A stretch of 60,716 nt of DNA from Hydrogenophaga sp. (GTDB lineage Bacteria; Pseudomonadota; Gammaproteobacteria; Burkholderiales; Burkholderiaceae_C): the NCBI RefSeq assembly GCF_025699295.1, contig NZ_JAILWB010000027.1, forward strand, positions 1-60,716, written 5' to 3'. A program made the position numbers and the translations under genes. Below are positions 34,630 through 42,626 of this stretch, piece after piece; the first letter of the stretch is position 1; each line of letters begins with the position of its first letter. The notes under the pieces were generated by a model, which did not search any database, was not told where the DNA came from, and worked only from the letters and a program-made list of their open reading frames with translations.

Positions 34630-36021
34630 CTAGCCGAAAAAGGTGGCGCTGACCTGGAACAGCTTCTCGACCTCGCGCACCAGGCGCTTGTTGGGAATGA
34701 AGATGATGATGTGGTCGTCTGTCTCGATGACCGTGTCGTGGTGCGGCATCAACACCTCGGACTTGCGGCCCTCGCCGCGCACGATGGCGCCAATGCGCGT
34801 TCCCTTGGGCAGCTTGACCTCCTCGACCTTGCGGCCTACCAGCTTGCTGGTCTTCACATCGCCGCGGGCAATGCCTTCCAGGGCCTCGGCGGCCCCGTGT
34901 CGCAGGCTGTGCACGGCGGCCACGTCGCCACGCCGCAGGTGGGCAAGCAGTTCGCCGATCACGGTCTGCGACGGTGAGATCGCAATGTCGATCGTGCTGC
35001 CCTGCATCATGTCGGCGTAGGCCCGGCGGTTGATCAGCGACATCACGCGGCCCGCGCCCATGCGCTTGGCCAGCATCGCCGACATGATGTTGTCCTCGTC
35101 GTCGCTGGTGAGCGCGAGGAACATGTCCATCTCGCCCACATTTTCTTCCTGCAACAGGTCCTCATCCGCGCCGTCTCCCTGCAGGATCAGCATGCTGGAT
35201 GGCAACTGGCTGGCCAGGTATTCGCAGCGCTTCGGGTCTCGCTCGATGAGCTTGACCTGGCACTGACCCTCCAGCGAGCGCGCCAGCCTCAGCCCGACCT
35301 TGCCGCCGCCGGTGATCATGATGCGGCGCACCGGCTCGTCAATGTTGTGGATGGCGCCGAGCACGTAGCGGATCTTCCGCGTGTCGGCCAGCACAAACAC
35401 CTCGTCACCGGCGAGGATGCGCGTCTGCTTGGTGGCCTCCATCTCGGTGTCGAGCCGGTACAGCGCCACCACGCGCATTTCGGCGTGCGGAAAGCGGTCG
35501 CGAAACTCGCCGATGGTGTGCCCCACCAGGGCACCGCCGTGGGTGGCACGCATGGCGATCAGGCTCGCGCGGCCATCGGCGAACTCCAGCACCTGCAAGG
35601 CCTCGGGGTAGCTGATGAGCTGGTGGATGTAGCGCGTGACCGACTCCTCGGGGCAGATCACGTGGTCCACCGCGAAGCCGTTCTTGCCCATCAGCTCGTC
35701 GCCTTCGACGAACTCGGGCGATCGCAGGCGGGCAATGGTGCTGGGCACATTGAAGATGTCGTGCGCCACCTTGCAGGCCACCAGGTTGGTCTCGTCGCTG
35801 GCGGCGCAGGCAATCACCATGTCCGCATCTTTCGCGCCGGCATTGCGCAGCACTGAAGGTTGTATGCCGTTGCCGACCACGCCGCGCAGGTCCAACCGGT
35901 CCTCCAGCAAGCGCAGCCGGGACGGGTTCATGTCGATCACGGTGATGTCGTTCTGTTCGGAAACCAGGTTTTCCGCAACGCTCTCGCCCACTCGGCCGGC
36001 GCCCAGGATGATGATGTTCAT
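34630..36021 (-). CDS. trkA: Trk system potassium regulatory subunit TrkA
   Basis: This 463-residue cytoplasmic NAD(H)/ATP-binding subunit is two tandem RCK units. RCK1 starts MNIIILGAGRVGESVAENLVSEQNDITVIDMN (GxGxxG at residues 7-12); RCK2 has RIMITGGGKVGLRLARSLEGQCQVKLIERD near 235. Each is followed by a TrkA-C subdomain. ATG 36021 is the family start; the frame is open 36 codons upstream. It gates TrkH, encoded immediately downstream. Confidence 0.96.
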   Translation of the reverse strand: MNIIILGAGRVGESVAENLVSEQNDITVIDMNPSRLRLLEDRLDLRGVVGNGIQPSVLRNAGAKDADMVIACAASDETNLVACKVAHDIFNVPSTIARLRSPEFVEGDELMGKNGFAVDHVICPEESVTRYIHQLISYPEALQVLEFADGRASLIAMRATHGGALVGHTIGEFRDRFPHAEMRVVALYRLDTEMEATKQTRILAGDEVFVLADTRKIRYVLGAIHNIDEPVRRIMITGGGKVGLRLARSLEGQCQVKLIERDPKRCEYLASQLPSSMLILQGDGADEDLLQEENVGEMDMFLALTSDDEDNIMSAMLAKRMGAGRVMSLINRRAYADMMQGSTIDIAISPSQTVIGELLAHLRRGDVAAVHSLRHGAAEALEGIARGDVKTSKLVGRKVEEVKLPKGTRIGAIVRGEGRKSEVLMPHHDTVIETDDHIIIFIPNKRLVREVEKLFQVSATFFG

Positions 36022-36065
36022 GGTCGAGGGATCATACGCCCGGCCTGCGCACGCCCCGCTGCCAC

Positions 36066-37196
36066 TCAGGCCAGTGCGCGCTGGATGATGATCTTCTGCA
36101 CGTCCGAGGTGCCCTCGTAAATCTGGCATACGCGCACGTCGCGGTAGATGCGTTCAACCGGGAAGTCGCTCACGTAGCCGTAGCCCCCGAGCACCTGGAT
36201 CGCGTCCGAGCAGACCTTCTCGGCCATCTCGCTGGCCATCAGCTTGGCCATCGCGGCTTCCTTCAGGCAGGGTTCGCCCGCGTCGCGCAATGCAGCGGCA
36301 TGGTGGGTGAGCGCGCGCGCGGCCTCGATCTGCGTGGCCATCCCGGCCAGCCGGAAGCCCACGGCCTGGTGGTTGAAGATGGGCTGGCCGAAACTCTCGC
36401 GCTGCTTGGCGTACGCGAGCGCGCACTCGAACGCGCTGCGCGCCATGCCGATGCTTTGCGCGGCAATGCCGATGCGCCCGCCTTCCAGGGCCGAGAGCGC
36501 GATCCGGTAGCCTTCGCCCTCGGCGCCGATCAGGTTCTCGGCGGGAATGCGGCAGTTCTCGAAGTTGATCTGCGCGGTGTCGCTGCTGTGCTGGCCGAGC
36601 TTGTCCTCCAGCCGCGCGACCACGTAGCCCGGGGTGTCAGTGGGCACCACGAAGGCGCTCATGCCCTTCTTGCCCGCGCCCTTGTCGGTCACGGCGATCA
36701 CGATGGCGAGCTGGCCGTTCTTGCCGCTGGTGATGAACTGCTTGACGCCGTTGATGACGTAGTCGCCGCCCTGCTTCACCGCCGTCGTGCGCAGGGCCGA
36801 AGCGTCCGAACCCACGTGCGGCTCGGTCAGACAGAAGACGCCGAGCATCTGGCCGGCCGCGAGCGGGCGCAACCAGCGTTCCTGCTGCTGCGCATTGCCG
36901 TAGCGCATGAGGATGGCGTTGACGGGGCAGTTGGTGACGCTGATGGCGGTGCTGGTACCACCGTCGCCGGCGGCGATTTCTTCCAGCACCACGGCCAGCG
37001 TCACATAGTCCAGCCCGGCGCCACCCAGTGATTCAGGCACGCAGATGCCGTAAGCCCCCAGCTCGGCCAGGCCCTTGTGCACGTCCTTCGGGAAATGATG
37101 CTGTTTGTCCCAGGTCGCGGCGTTTGGCCAGAGTTGCTCCTGGGCAAAGGCGCGCACCGCATCGCGGATCATGAGTTGGTCTTGGTTGAGTGGCAT
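36066..37196 (-). CDS. Short/medium-chain-type acyl-CoA dehydrogenase
   Basis: A 376-residue flavoprotein with all family motifs: FCLTEPHVGSDASALRTTAVKQGGDYVINGVKQFITSG, ALSALEGGRIGIAAQSIGMARSAFECALAYAKQRESFGQPI, and the C-terminal VERIYRDVRVCQIYEGTSDVQKIIIQRAL, where the Glu of YEGT is the catalytic base, as in butyryl- and 2-methylbutyryl-CoA dehydrogenases. Adjacent SDR, thiolase, carbonic anhydrase and isovaleryl-CoA dehydrogenase genes run the same way, suggesting a role in branched-chain or short-chain acyl-CoA oxidation. ATG 37196 is preferred; a GTG 8 codons upstream overlaps the SDR stop. Confidence 0.9.
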   Translation of the reverse strand: MPLNQDQLMIRDAVRAFAQEQLWPNAATWDKQHHFPKDVHKGLAELGAYGICVPESLGGAGLDYVTLAVVLEEIAAGDGGTSTAISVTNCPVNAILMRYGNAQQQERWLRPLAAGQMLGVFCLTEPHVGSDASALRTTAVKQGGDYVINGVKQFITSGKNGQLAIVIAVTDKGAGKKGMSAFVVPTDTPGYVVARLEDKLGQHSSDTAQINFENCRIPAENLIGAEGEGYRIALSALEGGRIGIAAQSIGMARSAFECALAYAKQRESFGQPIFNHQAVGFRLAGMATQIEAARALTHHAAALRDAGEPCLKEAAMAKLMASEMAEKVCSDAIQVLGGYGYVSDFPVERIYRDVRVCQIYEGTSDVQKIIIQRALA

Positions 37197-37216
37197 GCGG
37201 GTGTCTTTCGGGTGAA

Positions 37217-37885
37217 TCACCAGGTGCTGGCGCGCCGGCCGTCATGGTGGATGAGGAGGCCATTGTCGTCGGGGGTGAGCAAAGCCAGCACGTGGCGCAG
37301 ACCCGCCACGCTGCGCTCGACCGTCAGCGGCGCGGATGCGCCACCCATTTCGGTCTGCACCCAGCCCGGGTCCAGCGCGACGCAGGTGGCGGCAGGGTAG
37401 CGGTGCCGGGCACTGGCCACGGCCATGTTGACTGCGGCCTTGCTCACGCGGTAGAGCCAGGCATCGTCGCCCTCCACCAGGCCGACCTGGCTCATTCCGC
37501 TGGAAAACGCGCCAAACACGCCGCCGCCCGCCTCGACCGCGGGCATCACCTGCGGTATGGCCTGCATCAAGCCCAGCACGTTGGCGTGCATCACACGGTC
37601 GAAGGACTCGCGCGTCGGCGGCGTGCGCGCGTCGGCGGTGTCGTAGACGCCGGCCACGTACAGGGCCATATCGAGTTCTTCGCCATCGAGCGACCAGGCC
37701 AGGCCGCTCACACTCGCCGGGTCGGCCACGTTCACACGCAGCGCTTCGGCGCCGAGCCCGCGCAGGCGCGCCAGGCCGGCCTCGTCGCGCGCGGTGGCAA
37801 TCACACGATCGCCCGCCTCCAGGTACTGGCGCACGAGCTCGAGGCCGATTCCACGAGACGCGCCGATGACGAGAACGGTGTTCAT
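37217..37885 (-). CDS. Short-chain dehydrogenase/reductase (SDR)
   Basis: A 222-residue classical-type SDR: MNTVLVIGASRGIGLELVRQYLEAGDRVIATARDEAG carries the NAD(P) motif (GASRGIG), LYVAGVYD stands in for NNAG, and Ser/Tyr/Lys are in FSSGMSQVG...DAWLYRVSKAAVNM (YRVSK). The end VALDPGWVQTEMGG is typical. It most resembles the CsgA/YciK-like short SDRs. The substrate is unknown. The stop lies 20 bases before the downstream acyl-CoA dehydrogenase ATG. Confidence 0.88.
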   Translation of the reverse strand: MNTVLVIGASRGIGLELVRQYLEAGDRVIATARDEAGLARLRGLGAEALRVNVADPASVSGLAWSLDGEELDMALYVAGVYDTADARTPPTRESFDRVMHANVLGLMQAIPQVMPAVEAGGGVFGAFSSGMSQVGLVEGDDAWLYRVSKAAVNMAVASARHRYPAATCVALDPGWVQTEMGGASAPLTVERSVAGLRHVLALLTPDDNGLLIHHDGRRASTW

Positions 37886-37913
37886 GGAGTGAAGGGTGTT
37901 TTCACCAAGGCTG

Positions 37914-37985
37914 CCACGGAACCGGCGTTGCCGGGCCGCTGGTGGCACCCCTTCGAAGGGGTGACGCCGTAGGCGGCGCGGGGGG
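37914..37985 (+). repeat. Dispersed G/C repeat, copy 3
   Basis: GGAACCGGCGTTGCCGGGCC, then CACCCCTTCGAAGGGGTG, then TGACGCCGTAGGCGGCG and a G run, ending exactly at the thiolase stop codon. It has the same layout and orientation as copies 2 and 4 and may act as the thiolase terminator. Confidence 0.7.
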
Positions 37986-39170
37986 TTACAGCAACTCGAT
38001 CGCCATCGCCGTGGCTTCACCGCCGCCGATGCACAGGGTGGCCACGCCCCTCTTGCCGCCGCGTGCCTGCAGCGCGTGCAGCAGCGTGACGAGAATGCGC
38101 GCGCCGCTGGCGCCGATGGGGTGGCCGAGCGCGCAGGCGCCGCCGTTGACGTTGACCTTCTCGTGCGGGATGTCCAGTTCGGTCATGAGCGCCATGGGCA
38201 CCACGGCGAAGGCCTCGTTGATTTCCCACAGATCCACGTCGGCGACTTTCCATCCGGTCTTGTTCAGAAGCTTCTGCGTCGCGCCCACCGGCGCGGTGGC
38301 GAACCAGTTCGGCTCCTGCGCGTGCGTGGCGTGGCCGACGATGCGCGCCAGCGGCTGCGCGCCCAGCTGCTTCGCGGTGGACTCGCGCATCAGCACCAGC
38401 GCGGCAGCGCCGTCGTTGATGGACGAGCTGGACGCGGCGGTGATGGTGCCGTCCTTCTTGAACGCGGGCTTGAGACCGGGGATCTTGTCGAGCTTGACCT
38501 TGCCCGGGCCTTCGTCGGTGGCCACCACCCGCTCGCCACTGCGGTCCTTCACCGTCACGGGCGTGATCTCCTTCGCGAAGGCGCCGCTGTCGGTGGCGGC
38601 CTTGGCGCGCGTCACCGAGGCGATCGCGAATGCGTCCTGCTGCTCGCGCGTGAAACCGTACTTGGCCGCGCAGTCCTCGCCGAAGGTGCCCATGGAACGG
38701 CCGGGCTCGTAGGCGTCTTCCAGGCCGTCGAGCATCATGTGGTCGTACACCTTGTCGTGGCCCATGCGGTAGCCACCGCGGCCCTTCTGCAGCAGGTAGG
38801 GCGCGCCAGTCATGCTCTCCATGCCGCCGGCCACCATCACGGTGGCACTGCCCGCGGCGAGCATGTCGTGCGCAAGCATGGTGGCCTTCATGCCCGAACC
38901 GCACATCTTGGACAGCGTGACCGCGCCGGCCGACTTCGGCAGGCCGCCCTTGAATGCGGCCTGGCGCGCGGGCGCCTGGCCCTGGCCAGCCATCAGGCAG
39001 TTGCCGAACAGAACTTCGTCCACCTGGTCCGGTTTCACGCCACTGCGTTCCATCGCGGCCTGGATGGCGGCACCGCCCAGGTCGTGCGCGGCGAGGCTGG
39101 CGAAGTCGCCCTGGAAAGCGCCCATGGGGGTGCGTGCGGCGCCGACGATGACGATTGGATCTTGGGACAT
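37986..39170 (-). CDS. Acetyl-CoA C-acyltransferase (thiolase)
   Basis: The 394-residue thiolase has nucleophile Cys90 in LSKMCGSGMKATML, VNVNGGACALGHPIGASGARILVTLLHAL with the catalytic His, and the last Cys in TLCIGGGEATAMAIELL. The enzyme cleaves or forms acetoacetyl-/3-ketoacyl-CoA. The neighbourhood (isovaleryl-CoA dehydrogenase, acyl-CoA dehydrogenases) favours acetyl-CoA acetyltransferase working on acetoacetyl-CoA from leucine. ATG 39170 has AGGAGA 6-11 bases upstream; the frame is open nine codons further. Confidence 0.94.
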   Translation of the reverse strand: MSQDPIVIVGAARTPMGAFQGDFASLAAHDLGGAAIQAAMERSGVKPDQVDEVLFGNCLMAGQGQAPARQAAFKGGLPKSAGAVTLSKMCGSGMKATMLAHDMLAAGSATVMVAGGMESMTGAPYLLQKGRGGYRMGHDKVYDHMMLDGLEDAYEPGRSMGTFGEDCAAKYGFTREQQDAFAIASVTRAKAATDSGAFAKEITPVTVKDRSGERVVATDEGPGKVKLDKIPGLKPAFKKDGTITAASSSSINDGAAALVLMRESTAKQLGAQPLARIVGHATHAQEPNWFATAPVGATQKLLNKTGWKVADVDLWEINEAFAVVPMALMTELDIPHEKVNVNGGACALGHPIGASGARILVTLLHALQARGGKRGVATLCIGGGEATAMAIELL

Positions 39171-39208
39171 CGGGAATCTCCTGAAGACTGAGAACAAAAA
39201 AAGGGGGA

Positions 39209-39868
39209 TCAGCTCTGGCGCACCGCGCCCACGCCGGCCACGGCCGCGCGGTACACGGCGTCAATCTGCTCGTTGCCGTCCAGCGTCATGTGCATGTCGT
39301 GCAGCAGGCCATCGCGCAGGCCATAGACCCAGCCATGCAGCGTGAGCGACTGCCCGCGTGCCCAGGCGTCCTGCACCACCGTCGTCTGGGCCACGTTCAT
39401 CACCTGCTCGATCGCATTGAGCTCGCACAGCACGTCGGCACGGTGCTTTTCGGGCGTGGCTTCCAGCAACGCCGCGTGGCGGTCGCGCACGTCCTTGATG
39501 TGGCGCAGCCAGTTGTCGGCCAGGCCCACGCGCACATCGCGCAGCGCGGCCTGCACGCCGCCACAGCCGTAGTGCCCCACCACCATGAGGTGCTGCACCT
39601 TGAGCATGTCCACCGCGAACTGGATCGTCGAAAGGCAATTGAGGTCGGTGGGCACCACCACATTGGCCACGTTGCGGTGCACGAAGACCTCACCCGGGTC
39701 CAGGCCGGTGATCTGGTTGGCGGGCACGCGGCTGTCTGAGCAGCCGATCCACATGTACTGCGGGCTCTGCTGGGCCAGCAGGTCGGTGAAGAAGGTCGGG
39801 CGCGCGGCCACCATGTCGGCAGCCCAGCTGCGGTTGCGCTCGAAGAGGTCTTTGAGTTCGGAGGTCAT
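39209..39868 (-). CDS. can: Beta-class carbonic anhydrase
   Basis: The 219-residue enzyme carries the full zinc site: C43-x-D45-x-R47 in IGCSDSRVP, and H99-x2-C102 in VVGHYGCGG. It interconverts CO2 and bicarbonate. In this block bicarbonate is needed by the biotin carboxylase LiuBD and by general anaplerosis, which may explain its conserved position between ivd and thiolase in this kind of organism; the functional link is inference. It ends 38 bases before the downstream thiolase start. Confidence 0.96.
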   Translation of the reverse strand: MTSELKDLFERNRSWAADMVAARPTFFTDLLAQQSPQYMWIGCSDSRVPANQITGLDPGEVFVHRNVANVVVPTDLNCLSTIQFAVDMLKVQHLMVVGHYGCGGVQAALRDVRVGLADNWLRHIKDVRDRHAALLEATPEKHRADVLCELNAIEQVMNVAQTTVVQDAWARGQSLTLHGWVYGLRDGLLHDMHMTLDGNEQIDAVYRAAVAGVGAVRQS

Positions 39869-39897
39869 GGGTCGATCTTAGGATGCCGGCCAATGCC

Positions 39898-41079
39898 TCA
39901 GCAGGTCTCCGCGAACAGCTCCCGACCGATCAGCATGCGGCGGATCTCACTGGTGCCGGCGCCGATTTCGTACAGCTTGGCATCGCGCCACAGGCGCCCC
40001 AGCGGGTATTCGTTGATGTAGCCATTGCCACCGTGGATCTGCAGGCCTTCGCCAGCCATCCAGGTCGCCTTTTCGGCGGTCCACAGGATCACCGAGGCGC
40101 AGTCCTTGCGCACCTGGCGCACGTGTTCGCTGCCCAGCAGGTCCAGGTTCTTGGCCACGGTGTAGGCAAAGGCCCGGCCGGCCTGCAGTACGGTGTACAT
40201 GTCGGCCACCTTGCCCTGGATCAGCTGGAACTCGCCGATGCTCTGGCCGAACTGCTTGCGGTCGTGGATGTAGGGAACCACGTTGTCCATCACGGCCTGC
40301 ATGATGCCCAGCGGCCCGCCGGTGAGCACGGCGCGCTCGTAATCCAGCCCGCTCATGAGCACCTTGGCGCCGTTGTTCAGGCCACCCAGGATGTGGGACT
40401 CGGGCACCTCGACGTCGTTGAACACCATCTCACCGGTGTGGCTGCCGCGCATGCCCAGCTTGTCGAGCTTCTGCGCCGTGCTGAAGCCTTTCATGCCCTT
40501 CTCGACGATGAAGGCGGTGACGCCGCGCGCGCCCATCTCGGGCTCGGTCTTGGCGTAGACCACCATGGTGTCGGCGTCCGGGCCGTTGGTGATCCACATC
40601 TTGCTGCCGTTGAGCAGGTAGTAGCCGCCCTTGTCCTCGGCCTTGAGCTTCATGCTGATGACGTCCGAACCCGCGCCGGGCTCGCTCATGGCCAGCGCGC
40701 CCACGTGTTCGCCGCTGATGAGCTTCGGCAGGTACTTCTGCCGCTGCGCGTCGCTGCCGTTGCGCTTGATCTGGTTCACGCACAGGTTGCTGTGCGCGCC
40801 GTACGAGAGCCCCACGCTGGCCGAGGCGCGCGAGATTTCTTCCATGGCGATCATGTGCGCCAGATAGCCCATGTTGGCGCCACCGAATTCCTCGCCCACG
40901 GTGATGCCGAGCACGCCGAGTTCGCCCATCTTGCGCCACAGGTCCATGGGGAACTGGTCGGCGCGGTCGATCTCGGCCGCGCGCGGTGCGATCTCGGCTT
41001 GCGCAAAGTCGCGCACCGCGTCGCGCAGGGCGTCGATGTCCTCGCCGAGCTGGAAGTTGAGGCCGGGCAGGTTGGTCAT
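39898..41079 (-). CDS. liuA: Isovaleryl-CoA dehydrogenase
   Basis: This 393-residue flavoprotein is the first dedicated enzyme of leucine catabolism. It has LRDAVRDFAQAEIAPRAAEIDRADQFPMDLWRKMGELGVLGITV, SYGAHSNLCVNQI, MSEPGAGSDVISMKLKAEDKGGYYLLNGSKMWITNGPDAD, the isovaleryl-type catalytic Glu in MSGLDYERAVLTGGPLGIMQ, and HGGNGYINEYPLGRLWRDAKLYEIGAGTSEIRRMLIGRE. The sequence is very typical of proteobacterial Ivd. ATG 41079 has GGAGA upstream. It follows the thioesterase gene, which is preceded by a LiuR operator. Confidence 0.95.
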   Translation of the reverse strand: MTNLPGLNFQLGEDIDALRDAVRDFAQAEIAPRAAEIDRADQFPMDLWRKMGELGVLGITVGEEFGGANMGYLAHMIAMEEISRASASVGLSYGAHSNLCVNQIKRNGSDAQRQKYLPKLISGEHVGALAMSEPGAGSDVISMKLKAEDKGGYYLLNGSKMWITNGPDADTMVVYAKTEPEMGARGVTAFIVEKGMKGFSTAQKLDKLGMRGSHTGEMVFNDVEVPESHILGGLNNGAKVLMSGLDYERAVLTGGPLGIMQAVMDNVVPYIHDRKQFGQSIGEFQLIQGKVADMYTVLQAGRAFAYTVAKNLDLLGSEHVRQVRKDCASVILWTAEKATWMAGEGLQIHGGNGYINEYPLGRLWRDAKLYEIGAGTSEIRRMLIGRELFAETC

Positions 41080-41117
41080 GAATGTCTCCGTGGGAAGTCG
41101 TGAAGGGCCGATCGGGC

Positions 41118-41579
41118 TCAGCCCTGGATATTGTCGCGGCCGATCACCGCCATGAGCGTGCAGCCCATGGTCGCGATCAGCTTTTCGCGCCCGCCGTCGA
41201 TGGCGTAGGCGTGTCCCTCGCACACGGTCACCGTGCGTCCGGGCTTGACCACCGTGCCGACCATGCGGAAGCGCTCGCCCTGGGCGGGCGCGAGCAGGTT
41301 GATCTTGAATTCGATGGTCAGCACCGCCGCCTCCAGGGGCATCAGCGTGAAGCCCGCGTAGCCGCAGGCCGAATCCAGCGCGGTGGCCACCATGCCGGCA
41401 TGCAGGAAACCGTGCTGCTGCGTCAGCGGCTCGGCCCAGGGCAAGGTGACCTCGACCCGGCCGGGCTCGACCACGGCGAGCGTGGCGCCCAGCGTGCGCA
41501 TGGCCGCCTGGCGCGCGAAGCTCTCGCGGGTGCGGGCATCAAAACCGGGGTTGCGGGGTTCAAAGGCGGGAATGTTCAC
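41118..41579 (-). CDS. PaaI-family hotdog thioesterase
   Basis: A 153-residue hotdog-fold thioesterase. The motif QQHGFLHAGMVATALDSACGYAGFTLMP holds the HGG-like active-site turn with Asp in the following helix (ATALDSACG), as in PaaI/YigI-type acyl-CoA thioesterases. The start is GTG 41579. It is the first gene after the promoter carrying the LiuR operator (41618-41639) and is followed by ivd, so it is probably the first gene of the second liu transcript. It may release CoA from stalled acyl-CoA intermediates; this is inference. Confidence 0.88.
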   Translation of the reverse strand: MNIPAFEPRNPGFDARTRESFARQAAMRTLGATLAVVEPGRVEVTLPWAEPLTQQHGFLHAGMVATALDSACGYAGFTLMPLEAAVLTIEFKINLLAPAQGERFRMVGTVVKPGRTVTVCEGHAYAIDGGREKLIATMGCTLMAVIGRDNIQG

Positions 41580-41609
41580 GGTGTGTGCTCGGCACGAAAA
41601 GGACCCGCG

Positions 41610-41639
41610 ATTCTACGTTGACGTTTACGTAAACGTCAA
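41610..41639 (-). promoter_or_regulatory. LiuR-type promoter with MerR-family long spacer
   Basis: On the minus strand TTGACG (41639-41634) and TAGAAT (41615-41610) are separated by 18 bases, longer than the standard 17. The palindromic operator fills the spacer, the classic arrangement for MerR-family activation. The TAGAAT box lies about 30 bases before the thioesterase GTG. Confidence 0.7.
41618..41639. promoter_or_regulatory. LiuR operator (perfect 22-base palindrome)
   Basis: The half-site TTGACGTTTAC is followed directly by its exact reverse complement. It closely resembles the LiuR/GnyR-type motif described for proteobacterial leucine-degradation regulons. A second, imperfect copy precedes liuR. 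Confidence 0.8.
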
Positions 41640-41696
41640 TTCGCCTCCGCCGGATCAAGGCGCACAGGCGGCAGCCCGAGCGCATGGCGGGTGGCG

Positions 41697-42065
41697 TCAG
41701 GCCACCACGCGACCAAGGTACAGCAGTGCCAGCGCCACAGCGGCAGGCAGCGCCTGCACGAACAGGATCTTGCGGCTGGCCGTGACCGCACCGTACAGGC
41801 CGGCGACCAGCACGCAAAGCAGGAAGAACACCTGCACGTCGAAGCCTTCGGGACCAAGCCACAGGCCCCAGAGCAGGCCGGCCGCCAGAAAACCGTTGTA
41901 CAGCCCCTGGTTGGCCGCCAGCACCTTGGTGGCCGCCGCGGATTCGGGCGTCTGGCCAAACGCGCGCATGCCCGCGGGCTTGTCCCAGAGGAACATCTCG
42001 AGAACCAGGAAGTAGACGTGGAGCAGCGCGACGAGCGCGATGACGATGCTGGCAACCAGGGACAT
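41697..42065 (-). CDS. DUF1304 family membrane protein
   Basis: A 122-residue protein with four predicted membrane helices: SLVASIVIALVALLHVYFLVLEMFLW, the conserved GxTPESAAATKVLAANQGLYNGFLAAGLLWGLW, FFLLCVLVAGLYGAVTA, and LPAAVALALLYLG. The N-terminal LHVYFLVLEMFLWDKP and ANQGLYNGFLA blocks are DUF1304 hallmarks. Function unknown. It lies between liuR and the LiuR-controlled promoter on the same strand, so it probably shares the liuR transcript. Confidence 0.9.
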   Translation of the reverse strand: MSLVASIVIALVALLHVYFLVLEMFLWDKPAGMRAFGQTPESAAATKVLAANQGLYNGFLAAGLLWGLWLGPEGFDVQVFFLLCVLVAGLYGAVTASRKILFVQALPAAVALALLYLGRVVA

Positions 42066-42112
42066 GGGAGACCTTTCCGATGCGGCCACGGCAGCCGCAG
42101 AACGCCGCGAGC

Positions 42113-42532
42113 TTAACTGGCGGACCCGGACCGCGCGCCTTTTTCGATCTTGCCCAGCAAGGCCCGGGCTTCCTTCTCGTGCGTCTTCACCTCGTCGAGG
42201 TTGGCCACGAGATCAGCCATCTGTTCTTCCAGTTGACGCCGATGGTCGGCCAGCACGGCGAGGAACTTGCGCAGCTGCGGCCCGGTGTCCCGCGGACTGT
42301 CGTAGGTGTCGATGATGTCCTTGGCCTCGGTCAGCGACAGGCCCAGGCGCTTGGCGCGCAGCGTGAGCTTGAGGCGCGTGCGGTCGCGGGCGGTGTAGAC
42401 CCGGTTGCGACCGCCCGGGCCTTCGCGCTGGGGTTGCAGCAGCCCCATGTCCTCGTAGAAGCGGATGGCGCGGGTGGTCAGGTCGAACTCGCGCGCCAGG
42501 TCGCTGATGGTGTAGGTCGGGTTCGTCGCCAT
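42113..42532 (-). CDS. liuR: MerR-family regulator of leucine/isovalerate degradation, LiuR
   Basis: The 139-residue protein has the MerR winged helix at its N-terminus (YTISDLAREFDLTTRAIRFYEDMGLLQPQREGPGGRNRVYTARDRTRLKLTLRAKRLGLSLTEAKDIIDTYDS) and an effector/dimer coiled coil (about 85-125), without metal-binding cysteines. These are LiuR features. It probably senses an acyl-CoA or branched-chain intermediate and controls liuA and neighbours. A copy of its operator lies 17 bases upstream of its own start (autoregulation), and a perfect copy lies before the thioesterase-ivd genes. Confidence 0.92.
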   Translation of the reverse strand: MATNPTYTISDLAREFDLTTRAIRFYEDMGLLQPQREGPGGRNRVYTARDRTRLKLTLRAKRLGLSLTEAKDIIDTYDSPRDTGPQLRKFLAVLADHRRQLEEQMADLVANLDEVKTHEKEARALLGKIEKGARSGSAS

Positions 42533-42549
42533 GGGTTCGTGCCCTGTTA

Positions 42550-42571
42550 TTGACGTTTACGTCAACGTCAG
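42550..42571. promoter_or_regulatory. LiuR operator upstream of liuR (imperfect)
   Basis: It matches the 41618-41639 palindrome at 20 of 22 positions (TTGACGTTTACG then TCAACGTCAG) and lies between liuR and the ygjP-like gene, consistent with autoregulation. Confidence 0.75.
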
Positions 42572-42626
42572 GCGGCGATCTTAACGGAATCACCCTGTCT
42601 CGGTCACGGGCACGCGCGCTCGCTAC

